Shown: one piece after another, positions 26,327 to 37,121 of the stretch
How the letters are laid out: the number at the start of each line of letters is the position of its first letter
Numbering within the stretch: the first letter of the stretch is position 1
NCBI GenBank assembly: GCA_006503475.1
Contig: RSEH01000088.1
Coordinates: forward strand, 1-64,000
Reading direction: 5' to 3'
Source: Stentor roeselii
Lineage: Eukaryota > Ciliophora > Heterotrichea > Heterotrichida > Stentoridae
DNA length: 64,000 bases
Position numbers and translations under genes: made by a program
Notes under the pieces: generated by a model
What the model was told of the DNA's origin: nothing
Database searches by the model: none
The model's input: only the letters and a program-made list of their open reading frames with translations

Positions 26327-28369
26327 CAGTTCAGTGGTGCATTCTGGGCGACTCTACAGAGATTCCAAATGAACAGTCACGCGATCGACACTTTGTTATC
26401 ACGTGAAGAGACAACCTTAGAAGACGTGCTGAATGACGACACAGTGATCACGGAGATGCGTTCTCAGAACCAGAAATTGATTGACTTGTAATGTTCACCT
26501 AGTCTGACCCCGGCGCGACTTTCTCAGTTGATCGAGTTGATCACAGTTTTCCCTGAAGACACTGAAAACAAGAAAAGATGTCACAATCACCCTTTCGTCG
26601 CCTGTGAACTTTTAAGTGAAAGTGGCTTGATTCATGAGAAAATCGCTGAAAATGAAGACTTAATGAGCCTTTTATTCTCTTTTCTTTCAAATGAGGCTCC
26701 TCATTCAACACTTGTCGGGTATTTTTCCAAGGCAGTACTCGCCTTGATTAACAGATTATCAGAAAAAACAATTCTTTACCTTCAGAAACAAGGACTTTTT
26801 TCTCATTTGATTCGGCTTCTTGGAAGTAAAAGTATCGTCGATATTGTTTTGAAGGTGCTTTTAAGTGAAAGTTCTTATAACGCCGAACTTCTGACAGCTC
26901 AGAAGGATTTGTTTAAAGCTGTTGTCTGGGGCATTGCAAGTGGGACCCACCTTCAGACTCTTAACTCAGCAGCAGTGATCCAAGACTTACTAAGTAAAAT
27001 TCCTGACTTTTCCAACTGGAAAGAAATCATCCAGGTCTTAGTGGAACCGGATAACTTGAAAGTCCTTTTTGATGGACTTTTAAGTGATGAGGACTTCCGA
27101 GTGGCAGCAGCTGGGTCTACATTGAGAGACTTGCTGAATGCTTGTGTAAAGTCAAGTCTTTGCCATCATTTCCCAGAGCTAAACTTGGTGAATCCTTTAT
27201 CTGAGGTCTTAGAAAAGTTGAACTTAAAGCTGAAAAATAGTCATCTTCCTGAATACCTCATCACTACCAAAGCACCTGTCAGGCCTTTAGGAGAGGGAAG
27301 ACTTCGAATAGTTGAAGTGATCAGCAGTAGTTTAAAACAAGACAATTTAACCCTTTTTGAAAAAATCGCTGAGTCAGGGATTCTTCAGACAATCACCAGT
27401 TTATTCTTCGAGTACTCCTGGAACTCGATTTTCCATTCAGTATTTGACAGCATCGTTCAAACGACTCTTCTAAACCAGAACCCACAAATCATTTCAAGTC
27501 TTTTAACCAACCCAGAGCTGTTGGACATGATAAGAAAAACCTGTGAAGAGAATAGTTCAAAACATCGCCTGGGCCATTTGGGACACATTCACAAGTTGGC
27601 TAACAGGCTGAAGGACTCCAGCATCCCTGCAGTGAAGGAGTTTCTGGCAGCTGATCCACAATGGGGCAACTTTGTGAATGTTTATCTCGCTGGCAGAAAT
27701 TTAGCTGATCAGAAACAACTTGGAGTCACTTCTAAACCTGATCCCAGCTCTTCTAGTGACGAGCCTGAAGGGGGCCAGTTTGGACAAGAATCGAAAGGAA
27801 AGAATGAGAATGATGAGAAAGGAATTGAGGAACCTGATAATATGGAGGATAACTCGCCTACTGAAATACAAGCACCGGAAGGAAGTGAAAGTGTTAACGA
27901 CTCGAAACATGCTCATGAAGAAATACCTGAAAAAAATGATGAACCTGCTGATGGAACTAGCGAAATACTTCCTTCGCATCAGGAACCTAGCAAGGTTCCA
28001 GAAGAACATCAACATAAAGAAAATTCTGAACCTGGTGATGAGTTTGAGGAAAGTAAAAATGAAGAAAGTTCTGAGATTAAACCTTCTGAAAATGAAAGTA
28101 AATTACAGGAAGAAGGTCATAAAGAAGGTCATAAAGAAGGTCATAAAGAACATGAGACTTTAGAGAAAGTTGAAACTACGAAAGTTTCTTTAGAACATGA
28201 AGAAAAAAGACCTGTTTCGCCTTTACTTGAACACTCACCACTTAATCGAAGAAGGTCGGACAGTGGGTCTCAGTCACCGAGAGGACAGGACTACAACCAT
28301 GTGAACTTCTGGAAAATCGAGGTACTTGTTGACGAGCTAGATGGACTAGAGTTAGATGAAGTAGCTTAA
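26324..28369 (+). CDS. SAPS-domain regulatory subunit of protein phosphatase 6
   Basis: Exons 26324..26487 and 26503..28369 give 676 residues. The N-terminus FWATLQRF...IDTLLSREETTLEDVLNDDTVITEMRSQNQKLIDF, then LTPARLSQLIELI and KRCHNHPFVACELL, is the SAPS domain of PP6R / yeast SAP proteins, followed by helical repeats including HRLGHLGHIHKLAN. Such subunits bind and direct the Sit4/PP6 catalytic subunit. Residues from about 400 on are acidic, repetitive and probably disordered. The start codon is in TATAAATG. The stop lies 3 bp from the convergent gene. Confidence 0.9.
26488..26502 (+). other. 15-nt intron (SAPS gene)
   Basis: GTAATGTTCACCTAG, phase 2, A at position 10. Its removal joins KLID-F to LTPARLSQL, matching the conserved SAPS sequence, which makes this the best-supported intron here. 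Confidence 0.92.
28112..28147 (+). repeat. Three tandem 12-nt units in SAPS tail
   Basis: Three perfect copies of GAAGGTCATAAA encoding EGHK. Confidence 0.9.
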
Positions 28370-28372
28370 GAT

Positions 28373-29341
28373 TTATTTACCTAAAGTCTCTAGTTTCGTA
28401 TTCACATCAGCAAGTTCTTTTTCCAGGTTTTGCCTTTTTTTCTTATTTGCCATGCTTTTACTTGAAATAGGAATTTCAGTTAGTTCTTTTTCAATCCTTG
28501 ATCTTTCAGTTTCTAATTCAAGTTTTTCTTTCTGAAATCCACTGATTTTCAAGTCTTCTTCTTTCTCTAAGACTTTTACCAGAGAGTCTTCGTGATTTAG
28601 TCCGAATTTCCTAGGAGAGTTGCTACTATTCGACAAGATGATATCAGTCAAAGTCTTGTTTTCGCTCTTCAGTTTTTCTATTTTCATGTAAATTTCATTT
28701 AAGCTTTGATGGTAAAGACTTTCTACTTCTGAATTTTCTTTTCTGATGTTTTCGGCTTCTGACTCGAGTTTAGTGATTTTTTCGAATAGGTCTGAAAGTT
28801 TTTCAGTTGGAAGGGAAGACTTTGAACGACTTGCGAATTTTCCTTGAAGACCTGTTATTCGGTCGATTATGTCGGAAAATTCGCTTTGTTTCAGAGGTTC
28901 GTGCATGTTTTTTAGGTTTTCACAGATTTTGGATTCGAGGGTTTCTACTTGTTTTTCTAGAAGTTGTTGGTCTTTTTTTAGGAATTCGATTTGTTGGAAT
29001 AAGGATTCTAGCTCTGAGTCGTTTTCTTCATTTTCTTCGTTTTCTATGTATTTTTCTGGACTTTTTACTTCTATGAATGAGTCGGAGTCGAGGATCTTGC
29101 TGAAGGAATCTTGCCGGCTATGTTTGGGAATATTATGAAGTTCGACTATTTTAGCTGAGGGCTTTTTATTGGAGGTTTGGCTTCTTGGAATGTAAATTTT
29201 CTCGCTTTCACTAGAAGTGTTTAACTTTTGAACTGAGTTGTCACGACTTCGAGGATTTGGAGATACCCTTGAGTTGTTTCTTGCTCGAGTCTTGCGAAAA
29301 TTCTGTATCGATTCATTAAGAGCGTCGATGATAGAAGACAT
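28373..29341 (-). CDS. Uncharacterised coiled-coil protein
   Basis: 322 residues. The N-terminal 90 are Ser/Asn/Arg-rich and likely disordered; three coiled-coil stretches follow (about 105-145, 185-235 and 255-320), with LTEIPISSKSMANKKKRQNLEKELADVNTKLE at the end in two halves. The end resembles the EF-hand-free coiled-coil tails of centrosomal/ciliary proteins, but no family is recognised. Its ATG lies just downstream of the T/A-rich spacer shared with the next minus-strand gene. Confidence 0.75.
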   Translation of the reverse strand: MSSIIDALNESIQNFRKTRARNNSRVSPNPRSRDNSVQKLNTSSESEKIYIPRSQTSNKKPSAKIVELHNIPKHSRQDSFSKILDSDSFIEVKSPEKYIENEENEENDSELESLFQQIEFLKKDQQLLEKQVETLESKICENLKNMHEPLKQSEFSDIIDRITGLQGKFASRSKSSLPTEKLSDLFEKITKLESEAENIRKENSEVESLYHQSLNEIYMKIEKLKSENKTLTDIILSNSSNSPRKFGLNHEDSLVKVLEKEEDLKISGFQKEKLELETERSRIEKELTEIPISSKSMANKKKRQNLEKELADVNTKLETLGK

Positions 29342-29368
29342 TTAAAAAATTCTAATAAGAAAAATGTT

Positions 29369-30124
29369 CTAAATCAGATATTTCAAACTTTTTTCTTTAA
29401 TCTTCTTTTTTTCTTGCCGAAACGAAGACTCGCTTCTTCTCTTTTCATATTGAATCATCTTATTCCTAGTCCTTTCTTCTTCAATTTTATTTTTAACCTC
29501 ATCAATGCGATCCGTGTAAAAATTTCGAATATTTTCCAAAACAAGGCACTTTTGAACTTCTTCTTCTTTCACAGCCTCTTTCTCATTTTTTTCTTTTTCC
29601 ACTTTTTCCTTAAAAATTCTCTGTTTTTTGATTTTTTCGTTTTTTTTTGCCATGATGTGATATAAATTGCTTAGTTTCATACTTTGAGACTGTTTAAGTC
29701 TTTTCTTTTCTTCAAATTCACGAATTTCTAAAAGTTCCTTTCTCTTCTGATCTGCTTTTTCATTGCAAATTCTAAGTTTTTCCCTTTTGGCAATGATATA
29801 AGGAGACTACCTAAAAAATACAGGAGTCGAATGATTGAGACAATTTTCAAGAGTTTTTTTGTATTCTTGGATTTTTTTTTCTTTGAAGTCTTTGATTTCT
29901 TCAAGAGACTCTGGAGACAAGGCAGTGACAATTGAAAAGCTTTTAAATATTGGAGCGGAGTAGATCAAACTTACAGATTCTGAAGATCTTGGCGTGTTTT
30001 TAGGGATTTTTTTCACACTTCTTGAAAGATCTGCTCGTTTTTTTGGTTTTTTTCGGTTTGACTGGCTTGAAGGGTCGCATGTTGTGAGTGATGATGAGTT
30101 GAGACCTTTTTTCTCTTTTCCCAT
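29369..30124 (-). CDS. Uncharacterised coiled-coil protein, spliced
   Basis: Exons 29822..30124 and 29369..29806 join to 246 residues. The first 85 are Ser/Lys-rich; from about residue 75 on, a Lys/Glu coiled coil runs to the end (KREKLRICNEKADQKRKELL, KQRIFKEKVEKEKNEKE). It reads like a filament or basal-body component, but nothing specific can be claimed. Read unspliced it would look like two separate small genes. Confidence 0.68.
29807..29821 (-). other. 15-nt intron
   Basis: Sense GTATTTTTTAGGTAG, phase 0, in-frame TAG, A at position 10. It fuses two otherwise orphan frames (...NHSTP to SPYIIAKREK). Confidence 0.75.
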
Positions 30125-30146
30125 TTAATGTTGATTATTCTATTAT

Positions 30147-31211
30147 CTACCTTGGGTCTTCTTTCAGTAAAGGATGAAGCCAAGTAGGCATCATGTGTCT
30201 TTTCGTGTAGAAGAACTTCGCGTTTAACACTAGAATCCATAGAATACTTAATGATGATAAAACTGAAAAGAACTGCAAGGAAAGTGGAAGATGAATGAAG
30301 GAAATCAGAAAACCTGAGAAATGGCAAAGGTCGTCGAATAGTGTCTCAATGTTTTCTTTTAGGTAGATTTGATTGAAACGGTTTTTAGAATTGTCTATTG
30401 AACTCCACTTGAATATTCGTGATTTTCCTGCGGAAAGGAATAAGTCTGCAACATAATAAGCGTGAGCTAATATAACGTAGAGGAGCAAGGCCTTCATTAG
30501 ATAGTAGTAATCCCAGAAGTACCATAAGTTTATTATGCTGCATGAACCGTCAAACGCAAAGTAAATTCTTTGCTTAATGATAAATCGATATCTTGGATTC
30601 TTGATTCCCAAATGCACCAGAATATGAGATAAAGAAAAGAATAATTCTATAATGCAAAAAACCACCAAGAAATACTCATTCTTCATTTCAACCATCTCAA
30701 TATTTCCAGAAACGTTCGAAGTAAATATTTCTTCAGCATTAACAAAAAACTTTGGTAAAAATTTCCCAAAAACACTAACCCCTTCAGAACCACTATTTTC
30801 CATTCTAGAAGTTAAAAGTAAATTCTGACTAACCAAGCAAGACTGTTGAAAAATCTTCTCAATTTCATCATCATCCTTGAAATTCTCGTGACCCTCTTTT
30901 CCACTAAGTCCCAAATGAAAACTTCCAGAATAATCATTTCCAGTCGAAGTAATTTTTTCTTTCTGATGATGAAAACAAGTCTTTTGGCGAAGTTCTTTAC
31001 GTTCACCCCAGTCCTGATCATCCCAAATCAGATAATTCTTCACCCTACCAGAAAAACATTGAAAAGTCCTAAAAAGCCCTTCTCCTATTCGAGACTCTTC
31101 AATTCCAAGCTGAAACTCTTTACATTCCTTCTGAAATCCAAGAACCCCAACAAATAAAAAGGCAATAAAAGCAAATGAAAAAGCTTTGAAAAGTCCATAT
31201 CTGCCAACCAT
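30147..31211 (-). CDS. Uncharacterised multi-pass membrane protein
   Basis: 354 residues. An N-terminal hydrophobic segment (FKAFSFAFIAFLFVGVLGF) may be a signal peptide or anchor, followed by about 155 hydrophilic residues with four cysteines, suggesting a lumenal or extracellular domain. Then come about five membrane segments (YFLVVFCIIELFFSLSHIL, FAFDGSCSIINLWYFWDYY, ALLLYVILAHAYYVADL, FSGFLISFIHLPL, VLSSLSILWILVL). No family recognised. It is divergent from the Nup214-like gene with 74 bp between starts. Confidence 0.72.
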   Translation of the reverse strand: MVGRYGLFKAFSFAFIAFLFVGVLGFQKECKEFQLGIEESRIGEGLFRTFQCFSGRVKNYLIWDDQDWGERKELRQKTCFHHQKEKITSTGNDYSGSFHLGLSGKEGHENFKDDDEIEKIFQQSCLVSQNLLLTSRMENSGSEGVSVFGKFLPKFFVNAEEIFTSNVSGNIEMVEMKNEYFLVVFCIIELFFSLSHILVHLGIKNPRYRFIIKQRIYFAFDGSCSIINLWYFWDYYYLMKALLLYVILAHAYYVADLFLSAGKSRIFKWSSIDNSKNRFNQIYLKENIETLFDDLCHFSGFLISFIHLPLSLQFFSVLSSLSILWILVLNAKFFYTKRHMMPTWLHPLLKEDPR

Positions 31212-31285
31212 GAATTACGAAATCAGAAAAAACCTTTAAATTAGTCTCCATGATATAAATATGTATTACCCCCGATTATATAAAA

Positions 31286-34200
31286 ATGGAAACTGGACAA
31301 ATTTGGACTGAATTTCTGAAAACCTTCGAAAAGTCGTCTTTTAATGCGAAAAATCCAGGGCAGTCTATTGCTGCAAATGAAACTTTCGGCCTAGTCGCGA
31401 TAGTCCAAGGATCTAATCTGAATCTTTACGATTCAAACTCACTGAAGACTAGCCTTGAAAGCGACTCTCCTTTAAAAGTCCTTTCCTTCGATGAACAGAT
31501 CTCCCATGTTTTTATCTCAAAAGACTGCAACCAAGTCGCAGTTGTTTTCAGATCCTTTCTAAAAATCATCAGTTTTCAAGATGAAGACTCGACTTTCAGA
31601 CCTCTTCAGCTTGATTCTCGCTTGAAACATTTTGAATTTAAAACAGGGCACTTCGGGATTCTTCAAGTCTCTGGAAAACTGGAGGTTTTTAAAGGGAAGG
31701 ACAAGATGTTCAGTAAGGAAAATGTTGATGCTTTCACTTTTTATAGACAGAGTCAGACCTTTGTGATCGCTGCCACTGGAGGACTGATTTCTTTCAATTT
31801 GGCGAATTTTAAAGAACTTGAAAGAGTTGACGGGATGAATTTTGTGGCGGGGTTGAAAGAGATTAGGGGAAATTTAGTTGTTTTTAGAATGGAGGATTGC
31901 TTGGAACTTTTAGTTTTAAGTCAAAAATTTCAGGTTCTTTTCAAGGTAAGAGAATCGATTATTTTTGATCGAGATTTGGAAAAAAGTCTTGTTTCTGTGT
32001 TTTTTGAGTACTTTGAACAGAGACAGGTCTTGTTTGTTGCATCTTCCGTCAGTCCGAAGGTTTTAGTGCTATTTGAAAATCCTTCCTGGGAACACCTTGA
32101 ACTCCCTGCTGATAAAGCTCTTTTAAATGATGTTGAAGGATTTCAAGGTTTTGTATTAGTGAGATCAGCCCACGACTTTCCTCTTCCAGGTCGTTTTTCA
32201 CTCTCTAAAAACCAAAAACCTTTAATCCTATGTCAAGATCTCAATGGAACCCTTCAAATTTTTCAATCAATCGACTTAAGAAACCAGTTCCTAGAGCTAG
32301 ATGAATGCGAAATGCCTTCAAAGGACCTGAAACAATTCCTAAACCCAATCAAATCCTCCAAAGAAAACCCTTTCACCACAGCGATTTCCTTAAAAGACTC
32401 AGAAAAACCCAAAGAAAATTCAAAACCTTTTCTCAAACCTCAAGAAAATACCGAAGGGTCTTTAAAACCTGCAGGTTTATTCAGTCACTTAAAACAAAAC
32501 GAATCTTCATTTTTTTCATTGTCGAACCCAACACAAGGCGCGAATCCTTTCAGTGGAAATTTTTCAAAACCTGATGGAAAATCTGCATTTTTTTCATTTG
32601 GATTGAAAGCAAATGAAGATGGAAATAATAAAAATTTGCAGAATAATCCTTTCGCTGTTAAAGATTCAAAGGCGGATCAAGTCAAAACGACTGGTCAAGG
32701 TTTTGGGAGTTTTGGGAAAAAGAATGCAGAGGATGAAAAGTTTGAAAAAAATCAGAATGTTTCGGTTAACCCTTTTTTGAATAGAGGAGTGGAAAGTGGC
32801 TTGAAGAATGAAAAAGGAACGAATAATGAGTCTCTGTTTTCAGTTGGATTTGGTGATTTACAGAATAATTTGAAGAAAGGGCAAAATTCTTTTGGTGCAA
32901 GTGATAATCAGCCTATTTCTGGAGTTTTCAATTTAAATAATTCTGAATTTGGAAAAAATTCGGAGATGGTGAAGGGAAATCCTTTTTTTGCGATAGGGAG
33001 TTCAGAATCTGTTAAAACAAATGTTGTGGGGACTCAAAATTCTAACGCTAGTGGGTTTTTTGTGAATAAGGCTGAAGAGAACTCGAAATCTAAACCTTAC
33101 TTCGGAAATATGAATGCTTTTAAACCAGCAGAGACAGCTAAAATAGAAAATACTTCGGATTCAAATGCGGGGTCTTTTTTTAGTGGCACTCCAATTGCAG
33201 ATCCATTCAAATCATTGAAAAATCCTGAATCTAATACTCTAAGCCTAGGAATTCAAGATAAAAATGATACTTCAAAGCAAACAGCCAGTATTTTTGCATC
33301 TGCTTCTCAATCAAAAGATATAGGTAATAAGACTGATAATCAGTCAACAAGTAAATTTTCTTTTATGCCATCATCAAGCCTGCCTACTTCAGAGAACAAA
33401 GAAGAAAAAACTAAATTTCAACCTTTGACTATAACCCCTTCAACAACCAATCAAATCAATCCTTCAGACAATAAATCATCTACAAGTGAAAACAATTTAT
33501 CTTCACTTTTTACTTCCAAAGCCAGCATATCAACTACTTCACCTCAACCTCAAATAAAAGACCAGCAAGTAACTAAAACCAACGAACCAACTTCGCTATT
33601 TCAGAATCCTTTTGCTACTTCAGGAAATTTTCAAATGAAAAATGAATCAAATTCAACTTTTTCAATCAAACAAGACCCTTCTCCTGAAAAATCTTTTGGG
33701 TTATTTAATGTAAAGTCTGATGAAAAGACCGAAAGTTTATTCAAGCCGCCCACTGGTTTATTTGGACAAACAAAACTTCCATCTGATGGAGGTTTAAATA
33801 ACAGTTCTTCTGTTTCTGGTCAGACCTTTGGAGGACCTGGACTTTTTGGATCTAATAAAACTGGATTCGGGTCTGAGGGAAGTGGGTTTGGCTTTTCTTC
33901 AGCTGGAACAGAACAAGCAAAACCCGCTTTTCAAGTAAATAACTCAAGTAAACTATTCGGTGAACCAGAGGCTCAAATCAGTAACTTCTCATTGAAACCA
34001 GAAACAAAGTCTACAACAGGACTATTCGGTTCAGTACAACCCTTACCAGACAAAAAAACCATTTTTCAACCACCTCCAGCTGCAGAATTCACTTTAAAAG
34101 CTCCAGCTCAAAGTTCAGGATTATTAAGCTCACAAAGTAACCCAGCCAGTTCTACATTTTCAGCCCCATTTCAAGCCAATCCATCTTTAGATCCCTCATC

Positions 34201-36379
34201 ATCAAAATCATCGAATCTTCCAATCCAAGGGCAGTCCTCACTCTTTTCGACCCCAGCTTCTTCAGTTTCTTTATTTTCATCAAGCAAACCCCAGGTTGAC
34301 ACGTTTAAATCAAGTCAACCTATCACTTCAAACACTTTTTCTTCATTAGCAGCAAACCCTTCATCTTTTCTTCAAGCAAAGCCAAGTATTCAAGCCCCTT
34401 CTTCGAACCCTTCATCTTTTCTTCAAGCAAAGCCAAGTATTCAAGCCCCTTCTTCGAACCCTTCGAATTTTCTTTCAGCCTCTGTAAAACCAGCAGAAAA
34501 TTTCAGTAAAATTTCATCAAATCAAGTATCTTTTACAGGCAGTTCTAGCCAGAATTTTTTAAATCAATCAAATCTGAATCTATCATCAGCGACAGTTTCT
34601 ACAATTCAAACGATTACTTCAACATTAAGCACAAGAATTCAATCAGAAATGAAAAAACCTTTAGAATTATTCAAATCCCTAATCGATGAACAACTACACA
34701 GTGAAAAATTTTTAAATTCTATAAATTTTCAAATAATTTATAAAAAACAGCAGGAAACATTTTCGAAAGTTTTGCAGATAAGTCAAAAATCTCGTCATTT
34801 TTTTGATGGAGGTCTTGAAGCTTGTCAACAAACGAAAAAAACTTGGGAACTTTTTAATAGGTTTAAAGTAGAAGTTCAGAGAAATCGAGATGAACACTTC
34901 AACTCGTTTTTTATAAATTTTCATGAAGAACTTTCGAAGAAAATTGATGAATTGCAGAAAACTTTAATGCTTGTTAATAATCATTCTGAGTTTTTACAGA
35001 AAATTGTTGCGAGTTTCAACCTGAATACAGAGAAAAATCAAGGAAGTGAAATAAAAGTTGAAAGAAGATTGGAATTTTTAGCTGGAAAAATGGATGAATT
35101 AAGATTGAAAATGCTTAGACTTAACTTTTTAGCGAAACGGTCTTTGCCTGACTTGTATTCTACACTCTACCAAAAAACCTTCGAATTCACAGACCCAGCA
35201 GAATACAAAAATTTATTCACCGGCCTCATCAAGCCAACTGAATCCGTTGAAATTTCAAAATCCTTTAAAAAAACTCCAAAATTTCAATACAAAGACCTAA
35301 AACTCACCATCGACTTCACAAACCTCCAAAAGCCTCCATCAACCGAAATAAAAAAAAAGCCACAAATGAACTTAATCGTCTCCTTCCAAGAAAAGCTAAA
35401 AAAAATCACAACCGAAATCGAATCCTTTAAATCCGAGCCAATAAAACCAGAGCCTGAAAGCAAACCTTCTTCAGTAAGTCAATTAAAACCTAAAGAAGAA
35501 TTAAAAATCTTATCAACGGATTCATCATTTCCTTCAAAGGCCTCTGAAGGTTCTTCAATTTCAACAACATCAATCGCGAGTACTTTTTCATCAAAGCCCT
35601 CATCGAATCCATTTAACCCTGCCTCATCCTCATCACAATCATCAACATTTTTTACATCCGAATCTCAAAACAAGTTAAAAGCCTCTTCAAGCCAACCCTT
35701 TCCATCAAATTCAAATCCTCCAGGTCTATCAGAAAGTTCAAACAAGTTATTTTCAGCTTCATCAAATCCCGAGAGCCAGAACAAAACAACAAGCGAAAAC
35801 GCGAGAAGACCAGAAGAAACCCACCCATCCAACACTCCAAATCTCCCACAAGCCATTTCTTCATCAGAGGTAAAATCATCTCATGCGACACCTGCGAATA
35901 GCTCTAGTTTTTTCGTATCAAACACAGGAAATCCAGGAAATTTCTCAACTCAAAGCAGTTCAAATCTTTCAGGAGTCTCTTCAAGTCAATCAAAAAACCC
36001 TTTTTCTGCCTCAGGACAATCAAATCCTTTCGGTTCAGGCACTTCAAGTTTCTCTTCAAATCCAGGAAATTCTTTAAACCCTTCAAAACCTTTGAGCAGT
36101 AATCAAAATTCTTTCTTTACAGGGAATATCAACACGTCTTCGTTTTTCGCTCAGACGTCTTCAGCCCCCCCTGCAGCCAACCCTTTCGGAAGTTCTGGAT
36201 TTGGACAGAGCAGCTTCGTTGCACCTAGTCTACCCAAGATGGACGGCGCTGGGCAGAAGACCTTCGGAATCAACACCAACCCGCTTTCATCCTTCGCGCA
36301 AGGGGCGACTAGTGGAAATTCTGGCTTTGGTACTTCGAATTCGAATTCAGGAAATTCTTTTTTCATGATGAGAAAATAG
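31286..36379 (+). CDS. NUP214: Nup214/Nup159-like FG nucleoporin
   Basis: 1697 residues, the largest gene here. Residues 1-330 form a beta-propeller-like domain (IAANETFGLVAIVQGSNLNLY, VAVVFRSFLKIISF). A long FG/FxFG/GLFG region fills 370-1110, a coiled coil covers about 1110-1300 (LQISQKSRHFFDGGLEACQ, KIDELQKTLMLVNNHSEFLQKI), and a second FG-rich block runs to the end. Propeller, coiled coil and FG repeats in one chain is the layout of Nup214/Nup159, which anchors the DBP5 mRNA-export helicase on the cytoplasmic face of the pore. The propeller assignment rests on pattern, not alignment. Confidence 0.8.
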   Translation: METGQIWTEFLKTFEKSSFNAKNPGQSIAANETFGLVAIVQGSNLNLYDSNSLKTSLESDSPLKVLSFDEQISHVFISKDCNQVAVVFRSFLKIISFQDEDSTFRPLQLDSRLKHFEFKTGHFGILQVSGKLEVFKGKDKMFSKENVDAFTFYRQSQTFVIAATGGLISFNLANFKELERVDGMNFVAGLKEIRGNLVVFRMEDCLELLVLSQKFQVLFKVRESIIFDRDLEKSLVSVFFEYFEQRQVLFVASSVSPKVLVLFENPSWEHLELPADKALLNDVEGFQGFVLVRSAHDFPLPGRFSLSKNQKPLILCQDLNGTLQIFQSIDLRNQFLELDECEMPSKDLKQFLNPIKSSKENPFTTAISLKDSEKPKENSKPFLKPQENTEGSLKPAGLFSHLKQNESSFFSLSNPTQGANPFSGNFSKPDGKSAFFSFGLKANEDGNNKNLQNNPFAVKDSKADQVKTTGQGFGSFGKKNAEDEKFEKNQNVSVNPFLNRGVESGLKNEKGTNNESLFSVGFGDLQNNLKKGQNSFGASDNQPISGVFNLNNSEFGKNSEMVKGNPFFAIGSSESVKTNVVGTQNSNASGFFVNKAEENSKSKPYFGNMNAFKPAETAKIENTSDSNAGSFFSGTPIADPFKSLKNPESNTLSLGIQDKNDTSKQTASIFASASQSKDIGNKTDNQSTSKFSFMPSSSLPTSENKEEKTKFQPLTITPSTTNQINPSDNKSSTSENNLSSLFTSKASISTTSPQPQIKDQQVTKTNEPTSLFQNPFATSGNFQMKNESNSTFSIKQDPSPEKSFGLFNVKSDEKTESLFKPPTGLFGQTKLPSDGGLNNSSSVSGQTFGGPGLFGSNKTGFGSEGSGFGFSSAGTEQAKPAFQVNNSSKLFGEPEAQISNFSLKPETKSTTGLFGSVQPLPDKKTIFQPPPAAEFTLKAPAQSSGLLSSQSNPASSTFSAPFQANPSLDPSSSKSSNLPIQGQSSLFSTPASSVSLFSSSKPQVDTFKSSQPITSNTFSSLAANPSSFLQAKPSIQAPSSNPSSFLQAKPSIQAPSSNPSNFLSASVKPAENFSKISSNQVSFTGSSSQNFLNQSNLNLSSATVSTIQTITSTLSTRIQSEMKKPLELFKSLIDEQLHSEKFLNSINFQIIYKKQQETFSKVLQISQKSRHFFDGGLEACQQTKKTWELFNRFKVEVQRNRDEHFNSFFINFHEELSKKIDELQKTLMLVNNHSEFLQKIVASFNLNTEKNQGSEIKVERRLEFLAGKMDELRLKMLRLNFLAKRSLPDLYSTLYQKTFEFTDPAEYKNLFTGLIKPTESVEISKSFKKTPKFQYKDLKLTIDFTNLQKPPSTEIKKKPQMNLIVSFQEKLKKITTEIESFKSEPIKPEPESKPSSVSQLKPKEELKILSTDSSFPSKASEGSSISTTSIASTFSSKPSSNPFNPASSSSQSSTFFTSESQNKLKASSSQPFPSNSNPPGLSESSNKLFSASSNPESQNKTTSENARRPEETHPSNTPNLPQAISSSEVKSSHATPANSSSFFVSNTGNPGNFSTQSSSNLSGVSSSQSKNPFSASGQSNPFGSGTSSFSSNPGNSLNPSKPLSSNQNSFFTGNINTSSFFAQTSSAPPAANPFGSSGFGQSSFVAPSLPKMDGAGQKTFGINTNPLSSFAQGATSGNSGFGTSNSNSGNSFFMMRK
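34355..34456 (+). repeat. Perfect 51-nt tandem duplication in FG region
   Basis: Two identical 51-nt copies encoding NPSSFLQAKPSIQAPSS; a third, diverged start follows. Full identity points to a recent duplication. Confidence 0.9.
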
Positions 36380-36483
36380 CTTAGATTCGATTTAATGATT
36401 TCTAATAGTTTATTTTTTTCTGTTAATTTTTCTATTTATTGAAAGTTTTGTTGATGTTGGATTAACTGTCATGATAGTGAAGT

Positions 36484-36491
36484 TATAAATG
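36484..36491 (+). promoter_or_regulatory. TATAAATG start-adjacent box
   Basis: TATAAATG containing the start ATG of the gene at 36489. Confidence 0.5.
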
Positions 36492-37079
36492 TCTTTCAAG
36501 GCTAAAACGAGACTTTCAGGGAAAACTACTGCCAGGACTTTCATGCCGAGTCCTTCTTTGAACAACCCGCTGAAAGTGACGACAGCGAATCAGATGGATC
36601 GACTGCTTTTGACCCCTGGAGGACAGAGATTGTTTCACATTAAACCTCGAAGTATGACTCCTCAAAACCTGAAACATGAGAGTTTTCAGAACTCAAGACC
36701 TAGTGTAAGTTTTATTAGTCAATCAAGAGAATCTCCTGTTCCTTTCTGCTTGTCGCCTTTGTTTAATAAGAAAAAAGAAGTGAAAAAGAAAGGTATTAGC
36801 AAAGAACAGATCGATTTTATTCAGATTAATCATAAAATGAAAGGACTTGAGAAAGAATGCCGTCAGGGATTCATGAGTCTTGATAAAATTATGCCTGCTT
36901 GGAAGAGAAAGTCAGATTTTGAATGTCTAAAAAAATCACTGAGTAAGTATCAAGAATTGAAAAATGATAGGCTGGGTATTATCAAAAAGCAGAGGATTAT
37001 GAAACATGCTTATCAGAATGGTCAGGATGAGTTGTTTCAGGGAGTTGGGGGGCGTGAACGACAGGAGAGTATTATTTAA
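36489..37079 (+). CDS. Uncharacterised basic protein
   Basis: 196 residues, strongly basic. The first 90 are Ser/Pro/Thr-rich with several SP and TP sites that could be phosphorylated; the C-terminal half is helical (MKGLEKECRQGFMSLDKI, FECLKKSLSKYQELKNDR). No family recognised. It follows the nucleoporin by 109 bp and carries the TATAAATG start context. Confidence 0.72.
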   Translation: MSFKAKTRLSGKTTARTFMPSPSLNNPLKVTTANQMDRLLLTPGGQRLFHIKPRSMTPQNLKHESFQNSRPSVSFISQSRESPVPFCLSPLFNKKKEVKKKGISKEQIDFIQINHKMKGLEKECRQGFMSLDKIMPAWKRKSDFECLKKSLSKYQELKNDRLGIIKKQRIMKHAYQNGQDELFQGVGGRERQESII

Positions 37080-37121
37080 GCAGACCTCATTAAAATTTTT
37101 CGTACTGATACAAGTATATCA

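Noticed and set aside
29369-30124. Two separate small genes
   Set aside because: A 15-nt intron joins them in frame, and the downstream frame has no independent start with the usual context.
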